A DNA stretch of 64,000 nucleotides from contig OX243822.1 of NCBI GenBank assembly GCA_945859605.1, positions 22,864,144 to 22,928,143 on the forward strand. Direction: 5' to 3'. Every line of letters begins with the position of its first letter. Position 1 is the first letter of the stretch. Below are positions 34,559 to 41,788 of this stretch, piece by piece. Made by a program: the position numbers and the translations under genes. The DNA is from Lumbricus rubellus (lineage: Eukaryota; Annelida; Clitellata; Crassiclitellata; Lumbricidae). Below the pieces are notes generated by a model. The model was not told the origin of the DNA, searched no databases, and worked only from the letters and a program-made list of their open reading frames with translations.

Positions 34559-35044
34559 GTCGCAAGCAGACTTTGTCTTCATAAGCCTACAACAGTTCGA
34601 TCAATACACATGTAGAGCCTACTGCAGCAACAGTCGACCTGCATGTCGTATTTCATAAAACCTGTAGGCTTACCTTGTAATCATTACCGTATGCGGTGTT
34701 TCAGATTGAGAATTAAACGAAGATTATTATTATTATTAAACTGATTTAGTTTTCAATACGACTGACGTTCAATGGCGGCGCTAATGTCAACGGACTGTGT
34801 AGGCTGGTTGCATTAGCTATTATAATTTTATGCAAGCAGACTTTGTCTTCATCAATCTGCAACAGTTCGATCATTACTTACATGTAGAGCCTACTGCTGT
34901 AAAGCCGACTTGCATGTCGTATTTCATATAACCTGTAGGCTTACCTTGTAATCATTATGAGGTGTTTCAGATTGAGAATTAAACGAAGATTATTATTATT
35001 ATTATTATAAAACTGACCTGGTTTTCAAAACGACTCACGTTTAA
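34540..35044. repeat. Subterminal tandem repeat B (about 250 bp, 2 copies)
   Basis: Copies at about 34540-34787 and 34788-35044 share gtcaacggact, gcaagcagactttgtcttca, acctgtaggcttaccttg and a (att)n run. The start of each overlaps the unit of repeat A, so A and B share an ancestor. Confidence 0.85.
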
Positions 35045-35573
35045 TGTTCATTGTATTGTCAACAACAGGTGTGGTGATGACACACACGGCTGGCTAGCAT
35101 TGACTCGCAGCCATGCGTTCATTCATGTCACTCTAACTATGTGTTCAGACCGCGAAACACGCGCTGTAGCGACACGGACTATTATAATAATACAGGTGTT
35201 GAGGGTTTTACGTCCAATATTTAAAAGGAGCATTCCTGAACAGTACAAGCGACGTAACAAGCCACATTCGAAGAATGGAAAACAGCACGGGTTGCTGATA
35301 TTTTTAGTTGGATGAACACAATAGGCCTAAATAATTCAGTATAACGCGGCAAGCAGTGTCCTAGAAAAAATCGAACATCGGAACGCAGTGCCATATTTTT
35401 TTATAGCAAGGCTATTATTATGAAGGTGGGTAGTTTGCAGTTTCCTCAATTATGGCGTTTCATTAGCAACGTATCCAGCCACAAACAGATCAGTAGTCAA
35501 TACATTCGCCGTGAAAAATCTGATCCTACGCGGTGCAATTTGTTGTCATATTTTATATTCGCACTTAGTCAAG
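35045..35573. other. Polinton left non-coding region, no gene recognised
   Basis: Unique sequence between repeat arrays B and C. A 71-residue open frame (35100-35315) has no recognisable motif. Confidence 0.45.
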
Positions 35574-35917
35574 CATATCGCTGGTGATCAATAGAAAGTT
35601 TCCCGTTAAAAACTATCCCCCAACATGTAACAATATATATATATAAATATTAAATCACAATCAAGCAGAGCTCTTATAATTTTTTCTAATACTTGTATAT
35701 CGCTGGTGATCAATAGAAAGTTTCCCGTTGAAAACTATCCCCCTCCCCATCATGTAACAATATATATAAATAATAAATCACAATCAAGCAGAGCTCTTAT
35801 AATTTTTGTCTATATACTTGTATATCGCTGGTGATCAATAGAAAGTTCCCCGTTAAAAACTATCCTCCCGTCATGCAAGCAAGCAGACTTCTTATAAATT
35901 TTGTCTAATATGCTATT
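35574..35917. repeat. Subterminal tandem repeat C (about 122 bp, 3 copies)
   Basis: Copies start at about 35574, 35696 and 35821 with atatcgctggtgatcaatag, then aaaactatcc and agcagagctcttataatttt. Copy 3 is the most diverged. Confidence 0.9.
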
Positions 35918-36200
35918 TTATTGTCTAATTATTGGAGGGATACGGGTTCCTGGCTACAGACTACAATAGACTATCGTCGGCTTATTTAGCCAAATCTGAC
36001 AGGCATTCTGAAGAGAAAATCGTCGAGTAGTAGTATTGTTAAGCAGTTGGGGACATTGCTAATAGTAGTAGTATGATTAAACCTCTAGCTCTAGGCGTAT
36101 AATAAGTTATTTACCTCGAGACACCGCTAAAAGTAACTGACCCATAAGGCTATAGAAGGCTTCTAAAATTAAACCATAACTCAATTAAATTCGTATTAAT

Positions 36201-37091
36201 TCACAATGACATCAAGTCTTTATTATTAACCCATGAGTTAAAGGTCTCATCATAGCCTAACCATTTAACCAAAGACCGATTTCCTTTTTTTCTTATAATC
36301 TTTTCTATTTTAAATGTATCTTGCGTTGTCGATTGTAACTCAGGCTCATAAAATGTCCCTTTTATTTCTTCTCCATGATAGTCAGATATTTTATAGGTTA
36401 TAGGGTCTGTGTATTGTATTTGTGTAATAGTAAAAACCTCTTGAGTCCAATTCTGCATGTAGCCTTTCTCAAATGTCTTTTTCTTCTTAGAAATTCTTAC
36501 TTTATCTCCTACCGAAAATTTAGGTTTAACAGTTTCAGGTACAACATCACCATACAGATTCATCCACACAACCCATTCGTTTGCTTTGATGCTCGCTTTA
36601 ACAGGAGTCATTTTAATGGAAGAATGTCTTGTGTTGTTGTATAAATTAACCATATTATCTAAAACATCGATATATCTCTGAGTTGAGTTTGCTGTAAAAT
36701 ATTTGAACATTTTCTCTTTTACTGTTCTATTAAATCTTTCTACGATACAAGATTTCTCTTCATTCTCAGTTGAGTACAACTGCATACCTAATGATTTTAC
36801 CTGTTTATTATAGAATTCTGTTCCCTTATCGACCCAAAGTTTTTCCCCCCTTCTTTTGCTCGTATTAAATATTTTAACGAAAGCATCTGCCACAGATTCT
36901 CCGCGCTTATCTTTTAACGGCTGAATAAATGCATACTTGGAGAATATATCAATGACGCTTAACAAATATTTCACACCAGAATTAAATTTAGCATAAGCCT
37001 GCATGTCAATCAAGTCTGCTGCCCAAACTTTGTCCACTCCCTGAACATAAACAACTCGCTTCCTGAACTTCCTGACTATAGGTTTATGCAA
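36201..37091 (-). CDS. Polinton integrase with chromodomain
   Basis: Retrovirus-like (rve, RNase H fold) integrase that would insert the element DNA into the host genome. Visible order: HKPIVRKFRKR entry segment, first catalytic Asp in VWAADLIDMQAY, second Asp in WVDKGTEFYN, Glu in CIVERFNRTVKEKM, an SH3-like basic region (FSVGDKVRISKKKK), and a C-terminal chromodomain (FKIEKIIRKKGNRSLVKWLGY, then SWVN). The D-to-E spacing is about 29 residues rather than 35, because the segment between is short. The HHCC zinc domain is missing. The start given is TTG; the frame stays open upstream to 37172 but has no AUG before the DLIDM segment. It overlaps the end of the PLA2-like gene in the -1 frame across nine A's, so frameshifted translation as a fusion, splicing, or loss of the start are all possible. 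Stop at 36201. Confidence 0.9.
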   Translation of the reverse strand: MHKPIVRKFRKRVVYVQGVDKVWAADLIDMQAYAKFNSGVKYLLSVIDIFSKYAFIQPLKDKRGESVADAFVKIFNTSKRRGEKLWVDKGTEFYNKQVKSLGMQLYSTENEEKSCIVERFNRTVKEKMFKYFTANSTQRYIDVLDNMVNLYNNTRHSSIKMTPVKASIKANEWVVWMNLYGDVVPETVKPKFSVGDKVRISKKKKTFEKGYMQNWTQEVFTITQIQYTDPITYKISDYHGEEIKGTFYEPELQSTTQDTFKIEKIIRKKGNRSLVKWLGYDETFNSWVNNKDLMSL

Positions 37092-37117
37092 TTCGTCAGC
37101 AAGTTCGTCTGTCCATC

Positions 37118-37654
37118 TCAGAGTTTTTTTTTCAACCCCATTCCAAAATGGGTTTTCGTTGATAAAATTGGTTTAACTATAGATCGTTCAATTCGTTCGC
37201 GGAACGAAGGATTAGGTATATTATTTAATTCATCTATCATAGCTCTGTCAGCGACGTTTCTCCCTGCTGTATCAGTATGTTTAGCATAGGCTAGGTCATG
37301 ACGATAGGCTGCTTGATCAACTCTATCTACTGGTTTACTCCAGTCTTTTGGCGTCCCGTCAGGGTTTAAACGCAAATCCAATCGAGTTCCTGGACCCGTG
37401 AAAGAATGTCCTGGAAGATGCATTTCGCCCGGATATTTTGCCCATGGAAGTTTAATGTTGGAACTAGCAGAATTGAGAGCTGAGACTAAATCACCACCTG
37501 TAGCGGTGGACATTTTAGTAAACTGAGTTTTTCTAGCGCCACACTCAACGCACACACCCCTAAGCATAGGTCTACCATTCTTACTGACGACTCGTTGAAC
37601 ATCTCTACACTCAGTTTGTCGCTTACATTTTACACAATACGAGTTGTGCTCCAT
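37118..37654 (-). CDS. Zinc-ribbon / phospholipase A2-like protein
   Basis: 178 aa. The N-terminus has a zinc ribbon (YCVKCKRQTE with CxxC, second pair VCVECGARKT, DUF5679-like). The C-terminal half has a PLA2-like core: glycine-rich Ca-binding loop FTGPGTRLDL, then the His-Asp catalytic helix AAYRHDLAY and a later Asp (ADRAMIDEL). This is the arrangement of the parvoviral VP1 phospholipase family (Phospholip_A2_4). In Polinton-like viruses such domains are thought to help particles cross membranes; that role is inferred here. The stop codon lies 27 nt inside the upstream-extended integrase frame. It is divergent from the ATPase gene with only 20 bp between the two ATGs. Confidence 0.85.
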   Translation of the reverse strand: MEHNSYCVKCKRQTECRDVQRVVSKNGRPMLRGVCVECGARKTQFTKMSTATGGDLVSALNSASSNIKLPWAKYPGEMHLPGHSFTGPGTRLDLRLNPDGTPKDWSKPVDRVDQAAYRHDLAYAKHTDTAGRNVADRAMIDELNNIPNPSFRERIERSIVKPILSTKTHFGMGLKKKL

Positions 37655-37674
37655 TTTAATATAATATAATTAAA
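37655..37674. promoter_or_regulatory. 20-bp divergent intergenic region
   Basis: The sequence taatataatataattaaa-like separates the ATGs of the leftward PLA2-like gene and the rightward ATPase gene. It is wholly AT and TATA-like on both strands, so any core promoters must overlap each other or the coding regions. Confidence 0.5.
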
Positions 37675-38451
37675 ATGGAAGTCCATGACCTGTCATGGAA
37701 TGAAGATACATCTAAACGCTTTAACAGTCCTCTCCTACCAAGAAGCATCAGAGGTTTGATCGTAGGTAAGTCTCAATGCGGTAAGACAATATTACTACTT
37801 AATTTATTACTGAGACCTGGTTGGTTAGACTACGATAACCTGCAGATCTTTGGCAAAAGTTTATTTCAATCAGAATATAAGATACTTAAGAAAGCATTCG
37901 AAGAGAAATTACCAAAGGAAGCAATTATAAGACTTTTTGATAATCGCGATGAGATAATGAAATTAAATGTATCACCGACCGCCGTAGTCGAGGAGATGTC
38001 TAAAAACATGGCCAAAAAATCGGATATAGAATGCAAGTTCTTTGAAACCTCTGAAGATGTTCCAGATCCACGAGACTTAAGTCGAGATAAAAAGAATCTC
38101 ATGATTTTTGATGATTTACAATTAGAGAGGCAAAATAAATGCGAATCCTATTATATAAGAGGTAGGCATAGTAATGTAGATTGCTTTTACCTAGCACAAA
38201 ATTATTTCAAGCTGCCCAGACAAACTATCAGGGAGAATGCCAATTTTATATGTCTATTCCCTCAAGACCTCAAAAATATTAATCATATATACAGCGATCA
38301 TATAGGTGTAGATGATATGACTATAGAAGAATTTCGAAAACTATGCAAAACTGCGTGGGATGAAACGCATGGTTTTGTGGTTATAGACCTTACTAGTAAA
38401 ACAAATAAGGGCAGGTACAGATCTGGGTTAGATACATTTTACATTAAATAA
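37675..38451 (+). CDS. Genome-packaging ATPase (FtsK/HerA, A32-like)
   Basis: 258 aa. Walker A GKSQCGKT at residues 31-38, preceded by the hydrophobic strand RGLIVG. Walker B LMIFDD at 142-147 with the acidic pair. A sensor-like segment follows (DCFYLAQNYFKLPRQTIREN), as in A32-like packaging ATPases where a Gln or Asn follows the strand. The enzyme would pump element DNA into the capsid; this is one of the Polinton hallmark genes. It starts in the context attaaaATGG and is first in the rightward array, about 66 bp before the penton-like gene. Confidence 0.93.
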   Translation: MEVHDLSWNEDTSKRFNSPLLPRSIRGLIVGKSQCGKTILLLNLLLRPGWLDYDNLQIFGKSLFQSEYKILKKAFEEKLPKEAIIRLFDNRDEIMKLNVSPTAVVEEMSKNMAKKSDIECKFFETSEDVPDPRDLSRDKKNLMIFDDLQLERQNKCESYYIRGRHSNVDCFYLAQNYFKLPRQTIRENANFICLFPQDLKNINHIYSDHIGVDDMTIEEFRKLCKTAWDETHGFVVIDLTSKTNKGRYRSGLDTFYIK

Positions 38452-38517
38452 AAGCAATAATAAAATGATAACAAAATTTAAGATTTTATATTCTAGGTTT
38501 AAAAATAGCTATCTAAA

Positions 38518-39291
38518 ATGGAAACCCTTCTTGACGAAATTTTATCTAATACTCAAACGATTGCACGCAACACAGAAGCTAAAGAATCCTTTTGCATTTT
38601 GTTGAGCGAAAGGAACACACGAATTCGAACGAAATTTAATCCACTAATCGAACTGGACAAAAGTAAAACGTATGAAATGGCTCTTGTCAATCTTGAAACT
38701 TACTACAGTTTTCCTAATATAGATGAAACAAATAATAAATTCGTATATTCGTCAGATAACGGTGTAACATGGGAAGATTTAGACATTCCAACCGGTTGCT
38801 ACGAAATCGAAGACTTAAACGATTACATACAGAGAATTCTAAAAGAAGAAGGTCATGGACAATGTATAAAGTTGCAACCAAATAACAATACTTTGAAGGC
38901 TGTTTTGGAAATTGATGAGAACTATAAAGTTGATTTTACAGTAGAAAATTCAATTAGCACCGTTCTAGGATTTCAGCGTCGTGTATACTCCGAAGGATAT
39001 AACGAATCCGAGCACATAGTCGATATAAACAGCGTGAATAGTTTACGTGTTACCAGTGATATAATAGGATCATCGTATGCCAACGGAACTACGGAGAACA
39101 TAATTTATTCTTTCTTTCCATCGGTCGGGCCTGGTTATAAGATAATCGAATCTCCTCATAATCTGGTTTATCTTCCAATAACGCTATACTCTATTTCATC
39201 GATGGAAACAAAACTAATAGACCAAAATGGAAAACTAATTAATTTAAGAGGTGAGGAATTGTCGATACGATTTCACATAAGAGAGGTTTAA
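38518..39291 (+). CDS. Penton-like minor capsid protein
   Basis: 257 aa. The block YEMALVNLETYYSFPNIDET, then FVYSSDNGVTWEDLDIPTGCYEIEDL, resembles the Polinton/adintovirus single jelly-roll minor capsid (penton) family (typical wording: LVNFETYNSIPNIDE, IxIPxGSYEI). Expected role is to form the vertices of an icosahedral particle with the major capsid protein at 41789. The start context is ctaaaATGG. Identification rests on remembered family pattern and gene order, so a structure comparison would be decisive. Confidence 0.78.
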   Translation: METLLDEILSNTQTIARNTEAKESFCILLSERNTRIRTKFNPLIELDKSKTYEMALVNLETYYSFPNIDETNNKFVYSSDNGVTWEDLDIPTGCYEIEDLNDYIQRILKEEGHGQCIKLQPNNNTLKAVLEIDENYKVDFTVENSISTVLGFQRRVYSEGYNESEHIVDINSVNSLRVTSDIIGSSYANGTTENIIYSFFPSVGPGYKIIESPHNLVYLPITLYSISSMETKLIDQNGKLINLRGEELSIRFHIREV

Positions 39292-39315
39292 TTTAAAGTT
39301 TATATTTAATATAAG

Positions 39316-39954
39316 ATGAGCGCTTACGCTAAGGTCAAAGTTAATATTTCTGAAGGGCAAAAAGAGAAGATTAAGCGAGCTGTTCAAGTCGGAACTGGGG
39401 TGAGTATAAGACTTTCTCATGAAGATATAACTGGTGAGCATGTATTAGCTCTAAACCAGAGGCAAATTAACAAGTTAACTAAAGCGTATCAGAATGGAAC
39501 TGGAGTGACAATTAAAATGGGTAAAAAGCAATTAGAAGACAATGCGAGAGTCGAAGGTGGATTTATTGGCGCTATTCTACCGTTCTTAGCAACAGCCGGA
39601 AAGTTTCTACTGTCTAGTGTTCTTCCGAGTTTAGCCACAGGAGCCTTAACAGGATTGGGTTCTGCAGCTGGTTCCAAAATTGTTGATAAAATTAGTGGAT
39701 CTTCGATCTCACACCCGATAAGTGGATCTTCGATAAGTGGATCAGGCGTGCTCTACGTAAAGAAAGGAGGAATATGCTGTAAGATAGTGCCTGCTGGGGA
39801 AGGTCTTTTTCTATCTCCGTGGAAAAAGGGTATTTCGATATCAGGTTCCGGTCTGTTTATGAAAAGAGGAACAGGATATGTCAGCGGTGAAGGTCTTATA
39901 CTTGGTCCCAATTCACCATTTAAAAATATTCCTATTCTTGGAATGTTACTTTAA
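39316..39954 (+). CDS. Polinton virion protein with hydrophobic core
   Basis: 212 aa. The N-terminus (about 1-75) has two similar Lys-rich modules, KVNISEGQKEKIKRAVQVGTG with IRLSHEDITG, then LNQRQINKLTKAYQNGTGVT with IKMGKKQLED. A Gly-Gly (EGGFIG, about 81) precedes a long hydrophobic stretch (IGAILPFLATAGKFLLSSVL), then Gly/Ser-rich repeats SGSSIS and SGSG. A basic repeat plus membrane-active segment fits Polinton/adintovirus minor virion proteins that coat or release DNA, but the function is inferred. The EGG site could be cut by the element's adenain-like protease. Confidence 0.6.
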   Translation: MSAYAKVKVNISEGQKEKIKRAVQVGTGVSIRLSHEDITGEHVLALNQRQINKLTKAYQNGTGVTIKMGKKQLEDNARVEGGFIGAILPFLATAGKFLLSSVLPSLATGALTGLGSAAGSKIVDKISGSSISHPISGSSISGSGVLYVKKGGICCKIVPAGEGLFLSPWKKGISISGSGLFMKRGTGYVSGEGLILGPNSPFKNIPILGMLL

Positions 39955-39970
39955 ACAATCTCTTTTATAA

Positions 39971-40357
39971 ATGTCTGGATACGGTCACCCAATACACAAA
40001 TTTATCACCAAACGGAAGCCTCGTGTGAGTACAATAATTTGGTTGCCTAAAGTGGTCACTCACGCTCCTGCAAGACAACGAGCAGGCGATAGATATGAGA
40101 TTTTTGCTCAGCAAGCGATAACGATTGAACCAAAGACAAATATTACAGTAGAAGTAGGCCTTGGAGTCCGAATGACCAGTGGAATGTGTCTAGTCTCTCT
40201 TAGACAGAAGTTGAAACAACTCAGACTGAGTCTTCAAGATGGTACTGTCCTAGAGGACGCAGAGGATATAATAATTACAATTCAAAACAACTCAGATTCA
40301 CCAGTTACTATAAATGAAAAAGACTCAATTTGTTATGTTAATTACTACGATGCATAA
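39971..40357 (+). CDS. dUTPase-fold protein lacking catalytic motifs
   Basis: 128 aa. The central region RAGDRYEIFAQQAITIEPKT, then VEVGLGVRMTSGMCLVSLRQ, and the end SDSPVTINEKDSICYVNYY follow the beta-strand order of trimeric dUTPases (GYDL...I.P.....V.TG....P.G....I..RS; F.V..GDRIAQL). The catalytic motif GVIDxDYRG is not present (DGTVLEDAED lies there) and the final Gly/Ser-rich motif is missing. I infer a non-enzymatic dUTPase derivative, possibly a binding or structural module. It starts in ttttataaATG, 16 bp after the preceding stop. Confidence 0.55.
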   Translation: MSGYGHPIHKFITKRKPRVSTIIWLPKVVTHAPARQRAGDRYEIFAQQAITIEPKTNITVEVGLGVRMTSGMCLVSLRQKLKQLRLSLQDGTVLEDAEDIIITIQNNSDSPVTINEKDSICYVNYYDA

Positions 40358-40364
40358 ATTGTAC

Positions 40365-40424
40365 GTTTTATGTTTACGTTTTATGTTTACGTTTTACGTT
40401 TACGTTTTACGTTACGTTTTAAAC
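40365..40424. repeat. Short tandem repeat between Polinton genes
   Basis: Four or five degenerate copies of acgttttatgttt/acgttttacgttt lie directly before the 40438 gene. Confidence 0.85.
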
Positions 40425-40437
40425 ATTATAATAAAAA

Positions 40438-41337
40438 ATGTCGCTACTGAAAATTAGCGATCCTGCAAAAAGAGATTTTATTATCGAAGAGTTTTTAAAA
40501 ACGAAAAAAAATATTAAACAAAACTTTCTCTCAGAGAGAATAGATGACCTTGGACTTCAACGAGAATTAACGAAAATCTACAAACCAATAGTCGACTCTC
40601 AATCAGCAATTTCGAAAGAACAAAACGCTTTGCTGTCGACAATAAAGGATAATTCTGCAGCAACATCACTTGCTCTAAAATCACTTCCAGATTCGTTGAA
40701 AACTATTCAATTTCCCCAGTATCCGTCTATAGAGGCGTACGATGACGATGACCCAGTAGAAGACATTAGAAGGTTAGAATTAGGAAATATTGCAGTTGAA
40801 TACCTTAAAAAATATGCTTCCGATAGAAGACTTGTGGATACAACATTCGGATTAAGATCAAGAGATGGAAAATTCTACATCGGTGACAGCGAAGCCTCAA
40901 TCCAAGGAAATGATATTACAGTTGGAACCACAACTTATCAAGGAACTCCAGGATTATGGGAATTGTTAACGTTAGCTAGTCCAAACAGTTCAATTTATGA
41001 TAATCGTGATCTCGAAGAATACGCCGAGATTCTAACTAAAACGAATGCCATGAGTCAGCCAAATAAACCAAACAAACCTAAATCGTCTAGAAGTGTAAAA
41101 TATAAACAGATAATAAAACCCATATGGGACGATTACATGAAGTTAAGAGGTAAAACAGGAAGCGGAATAATTACCATTCCTTCAGATCCAAATGAATTAG
41201 TAAAACAATTAGAGTTGCGAATATATAGCTACAAAGCGGGAAATACAGGTGTAAGGAATGAAATTGTAGGTATGACGGATGAGTTACTGAGACAGGGAGT
41301 GATATCCAAAGATGAATATAAAAAATTGATGATCTAA
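40438..41337 (+). CDS. DUF8207-like Polinton protein
   Basis: 299 aa. The N-terminal 90 residues are charged and likely helical. The middle has DTTFGLRSRDGKFYIGDSEA, VGTTTYQGTPGLWELL and DLEEYAEILTKTNA, the pattern seen in Polinton-associated proteins now grouped as DUF8207. This is followed by a basic SRSVKYKQIIKPIWDDY segment and a helical tail. Function is unknown. Its place between virion genes suggests a structural or assembly role. It starts with aataaaaaATG. Confidence 0.65.
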   Translation: MSLLKISDPAKRDFIIEEFLKTKKNIKQNFLSERIDDLGLQRELTKIYKPIVDSQSAISKEQNALLSTIKDNSAATSLALKSLPDSLKTIQFPQYPSIEAYDDDDPVEDIRRLELGNIAVEYLKKYASDRRLVDTTFGLRSRDGKFYIGDSEASIQGNDITVGTTTYQGTPGLWELLTLASPNSSIYDNRDLEEYAEILTKTNAMSQPNKPNKPKSSRSVKYKQIIKPIWDDYMKLRGKTGSGIITIPSDPNELVKQLELRIYSYKAGNTGVRNEIVGMTDELLRQGVISKDEYKKLMI

Positions 41338-41396
41338 TTAAAAATTGATGATCTAATTTAAAAATTGATGATCTAATTTAAAAATTGATGATATAG
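41334..41396. repeat. Tandem copies of the 3' end of the preceding gene
   Basis: The last bases of the 40438-41337 gene (aaaattgatgatctaatt) are repeated three more times with a 21-22 bp period, up to the next start codon. Confidence 0.9.
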
Positions 41397-41398
41397 AA

Positions 41399-41752
41399 AT
41401 GCTGGTCCTTGCGAGAAGAAGTTATAAAAAAGTACACGTTGTCGGTGGAGCAGGAATATTCGATTCCATTGCAGGATTTCTCAAGAGACTACTAACTTCG
41501 AATGCAGCCAAACAAATTGCGAGCACAGCTGTCAAAGAGATTGGGAGTGTTGCTAAGGATAAGGCGATCGACGTTGGAAAACGATTACTCAATAAGATAC
41601 TTCCACCAACCACCGTTCAGCAGCCGATAACTCAAGAAACTAAAGTAATTCTAGCTAGATTACTCGGGTCGAATCCGCAAATGACGGGAGGAGCTATTAG
41701 AATTCAAGATCTCGTAAAACGCTTAAACGGAGGTGGTTTGAAAATGGCTTAA
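41399..41752 (+). CDS. Small amphipathic virion-like protein
   Basis: 117 aa. The sequence VVGGAGIFDSIAGFLKRLL and the following Ala/Lys-rich segment (AAKQIASTAVKEIGSVAKD) form amphipathic helices. Gly-Gly sites occur at VVGG|AG, MTGG|AI and NGGGL, resembling the xxGG-x/xxGx-G cutting sites of adenovirus-type proteases. Size and composition resemble precursor minor proteins such as adenoviral pVI or pX. Function is inferred. It begins in atagaaATG, right after a small tandem repeat. Confidence 0.6.
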   Translation: MLVLARRSYKKVHVVGGAGIFDSIAGFLKRLLTSNAAKQIASTAVKEIGSVAKDKAIDVGKRLLNKILPPTTVQQPITQETKVILARLLGSNPQMTGGAIRIQDLVKRLNGGGLKMA

Positions 41753-41788
41753 AATAATTTTCTTATTTAAAAATATATGTATTATAAA

